Shown: piece after piece, positions 1 through 5,144 of the stretch
How positions within the stretch are numbered: the stretch's first letter is position 1
How the letters are laid out: the number at the start of each line of letters is the position of its first letter
Assembly: GCA_964592335.1 (NCBI GenBank)
Contig: CAZQEU010000073.1
Location: 1 to 6,364 of the forward strand
DNA from: CAZKUB01 sp964592335
GTDB lineage: Archaea; Thermoplasmatota; E2; DHVEG-1
DNA: 6,364 bases
Direction: 5' to 3'
Translations under genes and position numbers: made by a program
The notes under the pieces: model-generated
Told to the model about the DNA's origin: nothing
Database searches by the model: none
What the model saw: only the letters and a program-made list of their open reading frames with translations

Positions 1-767
1 CCAAACTCATCAGTATAACCTGTATCAAAAGTATCAATTATTTTATCCTGAATCTCATAATGAAGATAGTTTTCTTCAACAAAATATTGTTTAGTAGGAC
101 CCGGGCCACCTACAAGAATGCCTTTGAGATTTTCTTCCTGTTGAAATATCTCACTTGCCACATCACCACATTTTACAAACCACTCATGTGCTGCAATCTC
201 AGTGAGTCTTTCAAAACGACGTTGACTCTGACCACCACGACCATGTTTACCAGGTACCTGCGAGGTCATATATTTCAAGAGTTCTACATGATTTCCTTTA
301 AGAATACCAATTGTGCATTCACGTCTATCAATCAGAAAAAGACCATAAAGCTCTTTTTCAGCAAGCATAGATTCCAGCTGCTCAAGATAAAACTCAGAAT
401 CACAACGATACAAAAAAGTATTAATTTTCTGAGGTGGCTCAATTACATATGCAACCATCTCAGTTTGATCTGCACCAACGCTTCTGTGACCCACAAAAAA
501 CACAAGACCATTTTCAGGTGGCTGCTTGAAGTTTTTTAGTCTACTCATAATGGACTCAATTGCAGAAAGAACATTTTTACGAGTCTGCTTTGACTTAATA
601 TTCTGAGATTGAGAAAGCTCATTTTTAAGATAAGAAGTCACATCATGAATCTGTTTATCAGGTGGAATATAAAGAGATATCAGCTCAGTATGACGACCTT
701 TACAGTTTTTAAGCTCCTCAAGCTTTCGTTTCAAATCGTATTTTTGCCTCTGAGTCATATCAGCCAT
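1..767 (-). CDS. prf1: Peptide chain release factor aRF1, N-terminal part (runs off left edge)
   Basis: Archaeal class-1 translation termination factor: it recognises all three stop codons in the ribosomal A site and triggers peptidyl-tRNA hydrolysis. The window shows 255 complete codons with no stop, so the frame continues beyond base 1; the family is usually a little over 400 residues, so about 60% is here. Seen directly: the NIKS stop-codon loop at residues 56-59 (followed by KQTRKN), the YxCxxxF motif at 120-126 (YRCDSEF), and the catalytic GGQ at 178-180 in HGRGGQSQRRFERL. Domain 1 (decoding) is about residues 1-137; domain 2 (GGQ) starts near 140 and is incomplete. The start is the ATG whose first base is 767: an in-frame TGA lies four codons upstream and an AGGTGA site sits 9 nt before it; a second ATG at codon 4 is less well placed. 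It lies 74 nt downstream of the aCPSF2-like gene on the same strand. Family assignment is secure. Confidence 0.97.
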   Translation of the reverse strand, partial: MADMTQRQKYDLKRKLEELKNCKGRHTELISLYIPPDKQIHDVTSYLKNELSQSQNIKSKQTRKNVLSAIESIMSRLKNFKQPPENGLVFFVGHRSVGADQTEMVAYVIEPPQKINTFLYRCDSEFYLEQLESMLAEKELYGLFLIDRRECTIGILKGNHVELLKYMTSQVPGKHGRGGQSQRRFERLTEIAAHEWFVKCGDVASEIFQQEENLKGILVGGPGPTKQYFVEENYLHYEIQDKIIDTFDTGYTDEF

Positions 768-776
768 ATCTTTATT

Positions 777-782
777 TCACCT
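777..782 (-). promoter_or_regulatory. Shine-Dalgarno site of prf1
   Basis: The minus strand reads AGGTGA here, 9 nt before the ATG at 767. It supports that ATG rather than the ATG three codons further in, and shows that this mRNA has a leader. Confidence 0.7.
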
Positions 783-812
783 TTTCTTAAATAAAGTCGA
801 TACAAATACTTA

Positions 813-822
813 CAAATAAAAG
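813..822 (-). promoter_or_regulatory. Candidate TATA element for prf1
   Basis: The minus strand reads CTTTTATTTG. Placing the start of transcription about 26 nt downstream gives a TSS near 791 and a leader of about 24 nt that contains the AGGTGA site. The match to the archaeal TATA consensus is imperfect, so prf1 could instead be read through from the upstream aCPSF2-like gene. Confidence 0.3.
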
Positions 823-829
823 TTTTTGT

Positions 830-835
830 AAAAAA
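830..835 (-). terminator. Oligo-T run after the aCPSF2-like gene
   Basis: Six consecutive T on the minus strand begin 6 nt after the stop codon of the aCPSF2-like gene. Archaeal RNA polymerase terminates at oligo-T tracts, and aCPSF family factors act at U-rich 3' ends. The run is single and there is no hairpin, so partial read-through into prf1 is likely. Confidence 0.35.
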
Positions 836-841
836 CTTACG

Positions 842-2089
842 TCAAAGCTCTACAGATTCACCAGTTAAAGGAGTATAAACCTCTGCAAACTCTGCTAGTG
901 GCTTGACAAGTGCTTCACGATTATCACTATGCATAAGAACTATTTTTTCAGGATTGCATTTTTTTGCAAAATCAATAAGATCACTATGACCGGCATGAGC
1001 GGAGAAATCAAAATATTCGACTTCGCAGACTACTTTTTCTTTTACACCATAAAAATTAAGCATTCCATGGTCAACTAAAAGACGAGCGTTACTATCAGGT
1101 ACCTGATAACCTGTAAGTATTACTGCGCTTTTTTTATCATCTTTTAATTTATTCATATAGCTAAGAACAGGGCCTCCATCCATCATACCACTGGATGTAA
1201 GTATTACATCTGCTTTTTTTAATGCTAATTTTCTACCATGATCTGAATGAATGAAATTTAGTTTATTTATCGCTTTTTTAAGATTTGCAGATGACCTTAA
1301 AAACCTAGGGTATTTTAGAAATATTTTTGATACTTTTCTACCCATGCCATCAAACCAGATGTTGTAACCTGATTTTCTTAAGACCATTGCAAGTTCTTGT
1401 GAGCGTGATACTGCAAAAGCAGGCATTACTGCTGTTCCACCACGGGTTACTACTTCATCTATTTTATCGAGCATTTCTTGTTCTATTTCTTCTCTTTTTT
1501 TTGGATGATCACGCCCTGCATATGTTCCTTCAAGAAATAATATATCACAATCAACTGGTTTGTTAGCTTTTACGATTCTTGTATCATTAGTGTTGAAATC
1601 CCCTGTGAAAAGAATTTTTTTATCACCAATAAGCTCGAACATAAGAGAACCGGGTATATGCCCGGCATCATGGAATTTGATTTCATGGTCCTCACCGATT
1701 TTTTTTGTTTGTTTGGGTGCTACCGGTAGAATACTATGTTTTGCTGCTTTTACATCATTGTTTGTATAAGGTATTGCATATCCTTCGCTTTTTGCGATTT
1801 TAATTGAATCTTTATGAAGAAGATTTGATATTTCTCCTGTAAGTTTTGTGGTCATTATGTTCTGATCAAAGTTTTGAAAAAGCCAGGGTATCATCCCTGA
1901 GTGATCTAGATGTGAATGGGTGAGCAGTACCATATCTACTGGTGATGGCTGCATAGGATAACTTGGTGGTTTACCTGGGCTCATACCATACTCAAATAAG
2001 AGTTTGATATCACCTGTTTCAAGTATCATTGCAAGGCGTCCTACTTCTTCGACGCCTCCTAGGAATTGAAAGTTTATTGAATCGTTCAT
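842..2089 (-). CDS. Beta-CASP metallo-beta-lactamase RNase, aCPSF2-like
   Basis: A 415-residue cytoplasmic zinc-dependent ribonuclease of the archaeal CPSF/mRNA 3'-end-processing family, expected to act in RNA maturation, 3'-end formation or decay. Visible motifs: HSHLDH at 58-63 (motif 2), His144 in DAGHIPGS (motif 3), Asp164 in FTGDFN (motif 4), Glu187 in LEGTYA (beta-CASP motif A), His365 in FSAHAGHSD (motif B) and His387 in LMHSD (motif C). SSGMMDGGP at 299-307 is also CPSF-like. The beta-CASP insert spans roughly 195-330. Length and the absence of N-terminal KH domains favour aCPSF2 over aCPSF1 (over 600 residues), and the sequence does not resemble euryarchaeal aRNase J. Oddity: motif 1, normally an Asp, reads FEYGM with Glu33. 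An AAGGT site 5 nt before the ATG supports the start. It is divergent from enolase and upstream of prf1. Catalytic competence is inferred from intact ligands; endo- versus exonuclease preference cannot be told. Confidence 0.93.
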   Translation of the reverse strand: MNDSINFQFLGGVEEVGRLAMILETGDIKLLFEYGMSPGKPPSYPMQPSPVDMVLLTHSHLDHSGMIPWLFQNFDQNIMTTKLTGEISNLLHKDSIKIAKSEGYAIPYTNNDVKAAKHSILPVAPKQTKKIGEDHEIKFHDAGHIPGSLMFELIGDKKILFTGDFNTNDTRIVKANKPVDCDILFLEGTYAGRDHPKKREEIEQEMLDKIDEVVTRGGTAVMPAFAVSRSQELAMVLRKSGYNIWFDGMGRKVSKIFLKYPRFLRSSANLKKAINKLNFIHSDHGRKLALKKADVILTSSGMMDGGPVLSYMNKLKDDKKSAVILTGYQVPDSNARLLVDHGMLNFYGVKEKVVCEVEYFDFSAHAGHSDLIDFAKKCNPEKIVLMHSDNREALVKPLAEFAEVYTPLTGESVEL

Positions 2090-2094
2090 TTTTT

Positions 2095-2099
2095 ACCTT
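2095..2099 (-). promoter_or_regulatory. Shine-Dalgarno site of the aCPSF2-like gene
   Basis: The minus strand reads AAGGT, ending 5 nt before the ATG at 2089. The spacing is short but workable. It lies only a few bases from the foot of the predicted leader stem-loop at 2102-2143, so folding could affect ribosome access. Confidence 0.55.
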
Positions 2100-2101
2100 A
2101 G

Positions 2102-2143
2102 CGTCTGGGAAAAGAGTTTTTGTTGTTAAATCTTTGGGAGACG
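2102..2143 (-). promoter_or_regulatory. Interrupted inverted repeat / leader stem-loop of the aCPSF2-like mRNA
   Basis: Read as minus-strand RNA, CGUCU (2143-2139) can pair with AGACG (2106-2102). Inside it, AAAGA pairs with UCUUU across a CCC/UCCC internal loop, leaving a loop of about 15 nt. The structure has two 5-bp stems and ends just before the Shine-Dalgarno site. It lies within the leader only if transcription starts from the palindromic TATA at 2167-2176 (TSS near 2145); a more proximal TATA-like site would exclude the 5' arm. Folding is my inference; the complementary arms are seen directly. Confidence 0.4.
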
Positions 2144-2150
2144 TTTTTTT

Positions 2151-2160
2151 GTTTAAAAAC
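2151..2160 (-). promoter_or_regulatory. Alternative TATA-like element for the aCPSF2-like gene
   Basis: The minus strand reads GTTTTTAAAC. If used, the TSS would fall near 2128, inside the inverted repeat, giving a shorter leader that lacks the stem-loop. It is a weaker match than the ATTATATAAT further out. Confidence 0.25.
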
Positions 2161-2166
2161 AATTTT

Positions 2167-2176
2167 ATTATATAAT
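2167..2176 (+). promoter_or_regulatory. Palindromic TATA box in the divergent eno / aCPSF2 region
   Basis: ATTATATAAT is its own reverse complement, so TBP could bind it in either orientation. For eno, a TSS about 26 nt away falls near 2198, giving a leader of about 14 nt that contains GAGG (2198-2201, 10 nt before the ATG at 2212). For the minus strand it predicts a TSS near 2145. It is the best TATA match in the 122-bp gap. Which direction is used depends on flanking BRE sequence that I cannot score reliably. Confidence 0.55.
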
Positions 2177-2211
2177 GAAGTTATATAGGGGAAAATAGAG
2201 GAAAGAAACTT

Positions 2212-3501
2212 ATGTCTGAAATCCTTAAAGTAAGAGCTCGTGAGGTCTTGGATTCAAGGGGAAACCCTACTGTTGAAGTTGATGTAGTAACAGATGAGGG
2301 TGTTTTTAGAGCAATGACGCCCAGTGGTGCTAGTGCTGGTCAGCATGAAGCACTTGAACTGCGTGATGGTGATAAATCACGTTTTATGGGTAAAGGTGTT
2401 CTCAAGGCAGTTAAAAATGTAAACGAAACCCTTGCTCCAAAGCTTATCGGTTTAGACCCCATGTCACAAGAAACAATTGATAATATCATGCTCAAACTTG
2501 ATGGAACTGAAAACAAGGATAAATTGGGTGCAAACTCAATTCTTCCTGCTAGTATGGCAGTATGCAAAGCAGGTGCTGCTTCAAAAGGACTTGCCTTATT
2601 TGAATACATCGGGGAGATATTTGGTCTTATACCTCATAGGCTTCCTGTGCCTATGTGCAATGTGATAAACGGTGGTAAACATGCGGGTCAGGAAAACAGT
2701 ATTCAGGAGCATATGTTGATGCCCACGGGTGCAAAAAGTTTTTCTGAGGGGATAAGAATGGTCTCTGAATCATATCATCATCTTGCAAATCTTTTAAAAG
2801 AAGAATATGGCGCAGGAGGAGCTCTTATCGGTGACGAGGGGGGTTTTGCCCCAGCCAAGATGACAGATGTTGAAGATCGTTTTGATATTATGCTAAAAGC
2901 AGTGGATAAAGCAGGATACGAGGATAAAATAAAAATCGCTATGGATCCTGCAAGCAGCGAGTTTTTCTATGATGGAACATATAAGATTGGTAAAAAATCA
3001 TTTACTGGTGGAGAAATGGTTGATTTCTATGTTGATTTATGTAATAAATACCCAATTGTAAGCATTGAAGACGGTCTTGCAGAAGATGACTGGGGTAGCT
3101 GGGTTGAGATGACGAAAAAACTTGGGACAAAAGTACAGATTGTAGGCGATGATTTATTTGTTACAAATACAAAACGCATACAAAAAGGAATAAAGCTTGG
3201 TGCTGCAAACTCAGTTCTTATTAAGCTTAATCAAATCGGCTCAGTCACTGAAACGTTAAATGCTATTAAAATGGCACATGATCAAGGATGGACCGCGGTT
3301 GTATCCCATAGGAGTGGGGAGACAGAAGACAGCTTTATTGCAGATCTAGTGGTAGGAACAAGTGCCGGGCAAATAAAAACAGGTGCACCAGCAAGATCAG
3401 ATAGAAACGCAAAATACAACCAGCTTTTAAGAATAGAAGAAGAACTTGAGGATGAAGCAGAATATCTTGGTATTGATTTCAGGCTTGATCATTTAGCATA
3501 A
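2212..3501 (+). CDS. eno: Enolase (phosphopyruvate hydratase)
   Basis: Interconverts 2-phosphoglycerate and phosphoenolpyruvate in cytoplasmic glycolysis and gluconeogenesis. The 429-residue length is normal for the family and the whole protein aligns by eye. N-terminal capping domain is about 1-135, TIM-barrel domain about 140-429. Visible functional residues: EVLDSRGNPT at 11-20, the catalytic loop PSGAS at 37-41 with metal-contacting Ser41, QEHM with Glu166, GDEGGFAP with Glu209 (general acid), Mg ligands Asp245 (MDPAS), Glu286 (IEDGL) and the GDD pair at 313-314, catalytic Lys338 in LIKLNQIG, SHRSGETED at 365-373 and Lys389 in IKTGAP. One small departure: the loop reads GASAG where GASTG is usual (Ala42). 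The ATG start is set by the conserved N-terminus and a GAGG site 10 nt upstream. It is divergent from the aCPSF2-like RNase. Identification is certain; there is no sign of inactivation. Confidence 0.99.
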   Translation: MSEILKVRAREVLDSRGNPTVEVDVVTDEGVFRAMTPSGASAGQHEALELRDGDKSRFMGKGVLKAVKNVNETLAPKLIGLDPMSQETIDNIMLKLDGTENKDKLGANSILPASMAVCKAGAASKGLALFEYIGEIFGLIPHRLPVPMCNVINGGKHAGQENSIQEHMLMPTGAKSFSEGIRMVSESYHHLANLLKEEYGAGGALIGDEGGFAPAKMTDVEDRFDIMLKAVDKAGYEDKIKIAMDPASSEFFYDGTYKIGKKSFTGGEMVDFYVDLCNKYPIVSIEDGLAEDDWGSWVEMTKKLGTKVQIVGDDLFVTNTKRIQKGIKLGAANSVLIKLNQIGSVTETLNAIKMAHDQGWTAVVSHRSGETEDSFIADLVVGTSAGQIKTGAPARSDRNAKYNQLLRIEEELEDEAEYLGIDFRLDHLA

Positions 3502-3504
3502 AGA

Positions 3505-3512
3505 TTTATAAC
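3505..3512 (+). promoter_or_regulatory. Candidate TATA element for the zinc-ribbon gene
   Basis: TTTATAAC lies directly after the enolase stop. A TSS about 26 nt downstream falls near 3534, right at the AGGTG site, giving a very short leader. It implies independent transcription, but only 43 nt separate the genes, so read-through is equally possible. Confidence 0.3.
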
Positions 3513-3515
3513 TTA

Positions 3516-3521
3516 TTTTTT
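3516..3521 (+). terminator. Oligo-T run after eno
   Basis: Six T start 15 nt after the enolase stop, with no flanking hairpin. This is consistent with archaeal oligo-T termination. Confidence 0.35.
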
Positions 3522-3533
3522 GATTTCATTCAT

Positions 3534-3538
3534 AGGTG
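3534..3538 (+). promoter_or_regulatory. Shine-Dalgarno site that fixes the start at 3545
   Basis: AGGTG ends 6 nt before the ATG at 3545. The in-frame GTG at 3536, which would give a protein three residues longer, lies inside this AGGTG and is therefore better read as part of the ribosome-binding site than as a start codon. Confidence 0.7.
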
Positions 3539-3544
3539 TTTAGG

Positions 3545-4063
3545 ATGGGTGCATTTGATATTGCGATTATAGTTTCGATTATTATAACAGTCACTATTGT
3601 TTTAATCATTCTCGCTGCAGTAATGATTGGTAGGAGACAAAAGTTTTTATGTAGCATTCCAAGTAGAGAACTATATTCATTTAAACATGAAGCGATAAAT
3701 AAGCTCAGAAACCAAGGATATCTTTTAAAAGAAAAACAAGATGATAAGGTTTTTGTTCAAAAAAACAATTTTTCAGCTACAACATTGGTATTCAAACAAA
3801 ATGGCTCAAACGTGGATGTTATGTTTATCCATAGTAATTCAACTGTAATGTTGGTCGCAATTGTTGTTTGTATTTTTACAATCTGGATACTTGGTATTGT
3901 TCTTGCAATTATAGCAGATTCAAATTCCAAGGATTTTAGAAACAATGAATTAATACCTTTGCTGAGAGGACATGCTACCGGTAATATAAGATGCCCTAAT
4001 TGTGGACGTTTAATGCCTCAAGACGCTAATATATGTCCATATTGTGGGAAACAAATGAAATAA
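3545..4063 (+). CDS. Two-TM membrane protein with C-terminal zinc ribbon, function unknown
   Basis: I do not recognise a named family. The 172-residue product has a hydrophobic segment at about 5-29, a basic flank GRRQK at 29-33, a mostly hydrophilic region at 34-100 (possibly a small beta-rich domain), a second hydrophobic segment at about 102-124, and a C-terminal CPxCG zinc ribbon with Cys150, Cys153, Cys164 and Cys167. Such short treble-clef or ribbon tails are common in archaeal proteins and may bind partners or nucleic acid, but nothing here shows a substrate. There is no cleavable signal peptide or catalytic motif. The basic flank after segment 1 suggests the middle region is cytoplasmic, which would put the ribbon outside the membrane if both segments span it. 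It sits between eno and serA, with an oligo-T run on both sides, so it is probably a separate transcription unit. Confidence 0.8.
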   Translation: MGAFDIAIIVSIIITVTIVLIILAAVMIGRRQKFLCSIPSRELYSFKHEAINKLRNQGYLLKEKQDDKVFVQKNNFSATTLVFKQNGSNVDVMFIHSNSTVMLVAIVVCIFTIWILGIVLAIIADSNSKDFRNNELIPLLRGHATGNIRCPNCGRLMPQDANICPYCGKQMK

Positions 4064-4068
4064 AACAA

Positions 4069-4075
4069 TTTTTTT
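4069..4075 (+). terminator. Oligo-T run after the zinc-ribbon gene
   Basis: Seven consecutive T begin 6 nt after the stop codon. This is the longest uninterrupted T run among the plus-strand gaps and a good candidate for archaeal termination. Confidence 0.45.
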
Positions 4076-4089
4076 CTTTATGCTAAAGC

Positions 4090-4097
4090 TTTTTAAC
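4090..4097 (+). promoter_or_regulatory. Candidate TATA element for serA
   Basis: TTTTTAAC predicts a TSS near 4120 and a leader of about 14 nt. That TSS coincides with the start of the GAAGG site, which is tight, so the assignment is tentative. Confidence 0.25.
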
Positions 4098-4119
4098 ATC
4101 ATTTTTATTTCAGGCTTTA

Positions 4120-4124
4120 GAAGG
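4120..4124 (+). promoter_or_regulatory. Shine-Dalgarno site that fixes the serA start
   Basis: GAAGG lies 9 nt before the ATG at 4134. It supports that start over the in-frame ATG at 4080, which lies just after the upstream oligo-T run and would add 18 residues not seen in the family. Confidence 0.6.
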
Positions 4125-4133
4125 CTTAAAATT

Positions 4134-5087
4134 ATGAAAGTACTAATTACAGATAAAATGGCAGAAGAAGCAATTCAGGATTTAAAAAACTTAGGCCATG
4201 ATGTAACATATGACGAAATGGATGCAGAAACACTTCTCAAAGAAATTCCAAACTATGATGCGCTTATGGTTCGAAGCCGTACAAAAGCAGTAAAAGACAT
4301 AGTCGAAGCAGGAGCAAAAGGAAAACTAAAAGTAATAGGCCGTGCAGGAATAGGAGTAGACAACATAGACATTGAAACAGCAGGAAAACTAGGCATTCCT
4401 GTAGTAAACAGTCCAACAGGTGCTACTGCCTCAGTGGCAGAACTTGCAATTGGTCATATGCTTGCATTATCCAGACACATCTCACGTGCTGATAAAACAA
4501 TGAAAAACGGTGAATGGGCAAAAAAACAGCTTAAAGGATTTGAACTAGGTGGAAAAAACCTAGGGCTCATTGGCACAGGAAACATTGGAAAGCATACTGC
4601 AAAACTTGCACAGTGTTTTGGAATGACTGTTATCGGCTATGACCCATTTATTTCAAAAGAAGACATGGCAAAAGATGATATTGAAAAAGTAGAAGAAGTA
4701 TCAGATGTAATGGAAAAATCAGATTATATCTCACTTCACGTGCCACATATCCCTGCGACTCATCATATAGTAAACAAAGAAATGCTTTCAAAGATGAAAA
4801 AAACAGCATACCTTATAAACTGTGCCAGGGGTGGAACTGTTGATGAAAAAGCACTTTATGATGCTTTAAAAGAAGGGGGAATTGCAGGTGCCGCTCTTGA
4901 CGTCTATGAATCAGAACCACCAAAAGAAAACCTTTTTTCAGAACTTGACAATGTTATAATGACACCGCATGTCGGTGCAAATACTAAGGAAGGGCAGATA
5001 AAAGCAGGAACAATTTGCGCAGCACAAATAAACAAAGTGTTAAATGGAGAAACACCAGATCATTGTGTAAACAAAAAATTCCTTTAA
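4134..5087 (+). CDS. serA: D-3-phosphoglycerate dehydrogenase, short form without ACT domain
   Basis: NAD-dependent 2-hydroxyacid dehydrogenase, most likely oxidising 3-phosphoglycerate to 3-phosphohydroxypyruvate, the first step of phosphorylated serine synthesis. It has 317 residues. Visible features: N-terminal MKVLITD; substrate-binding Arg48 in MVRSRTKAV, typical of phosphoglycerate dehydrogenases; GRAGIGVDNID at 69-79; Rossmann motif GTGNIG at 147-152 with NAD-specifying Asp170 in GYDP; catalytic Arg232 (ARGG), Glu261 (ESEPP) and His279 (TPHVGAN). It ends right after the catalytic domain, so the intervening and ACT domains of long SerA forms are absent, and serine feedback through ACT is not expected. 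The start at 4134 is chosen for the conserved N-terminus and the GAAGG site. A glyoxylate/hydroxypyruvate reductase role cannot be excluded from sequence alone. It draws on the same phosphoglycerate pool as the enolase upstream. Confidence 0.88.
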   Translation: MKVLITDKMAEEAIQDLKNLGHDVTYDEMDAETLLKEIPNYDALMVRSRTKAVKDIVEAGAKGKLKVIGRAGIGVDNIDIETAGKLGIPVVNSPTGATASVAELAIGHMLALSRHISRADKTMKNGEWAKKQLKGFELGGKNLGLIGTGNIGKHTAKLAQCFGMTVIGYDPFISKEDMAKDDIEKVEEVSDVMEKSDYISLHVPHIPATHHIVNKEMLSKMKKTAYLINCARGGTVDEKALYDALKEGGIAGAALDVYESEPPKENLFSELDNVIMTPHVGANTKEGQIKAGTICAAQINKVLNGETPDHCVNKKFL

Positions 5088-5096
5088 ATCACGATA

Positions 5097-5102
5097 TTTT
5101 TT
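5097..5102 (+). terminator. Oligo-T run after serA
   Basis: Six T begin 10 nt after the serA stop. The run overlaps the candidate TATA of the translin gene, so the same AT-rich patch may serve both purposes. Confidence 0.3.
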
Positions 5103-5106
5103 ATAC
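5099..5106 (+). promoter_or_regulatory. Candidate TATA element for the translin gene
   Basis: TTTTATAC predicts a TSS near 5128 and a leader of about 17 nt. A second possible element, CTTTAACA (5111-5118), would put the TSS within a few bases of the ATG. No Shine-Dalgarno site is seen before 5145, so a near-leaderless message is plausible. Confidence 0.35.
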
Positions 5107-5144
5107 AAAACTTTAACAATACGAGATGCTTTTTACTAGAACAT

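Noticed and set aside
60..794. Two plus-strand open frames (60-539 and 609-794)
   Set aside because: They lie entirely antisense to prf1, whose NIKS, YxCxxxF and GGQ motifs prove the minus-strand frame. Their products are low in recognisable content.
1327..1769. Plus-strand open frames antisense to the aCPSF2-like gene
   Set aside because: The minus-strand frame carries all the catalytic motifs. The plus frames have no ribosome-binding site and show no family resemblance.
842..2089. Assignment as aRNase J or aCPSF1
   Set aside because: There are no KH domains as in aCPSF1, and the N-terminal and motif sequences are of the CPSF type (DAGHIPGS, SSGMMDGGP) rather than the RNase J type.
2337..2340. 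GASAG instead of GASTG in the enolase loop as evidence of inactivation
   Set aside because: The metal-contacting serine and all other catalytic residues are present. Thr to Ala at this site is mild.
2340..2665. Short frames on both strands within enolase
   Set aside because: They are shadows of a fully conserved enolase frame.
3536..3544. GTG start for the zinc-ribbon protein
   Set aside because: The GTG is part of the AGGTG ribosome-binding site for the ATG at 3545.
4080..4133. Longer serA start at the ATG at 4080
   Set aside because: It adds 18 residues absent from the family, lies directly after a T7 terminator-like run, and has no Shine-Dalgarno site, whereas 4134 has GAAGG at 9 nt.
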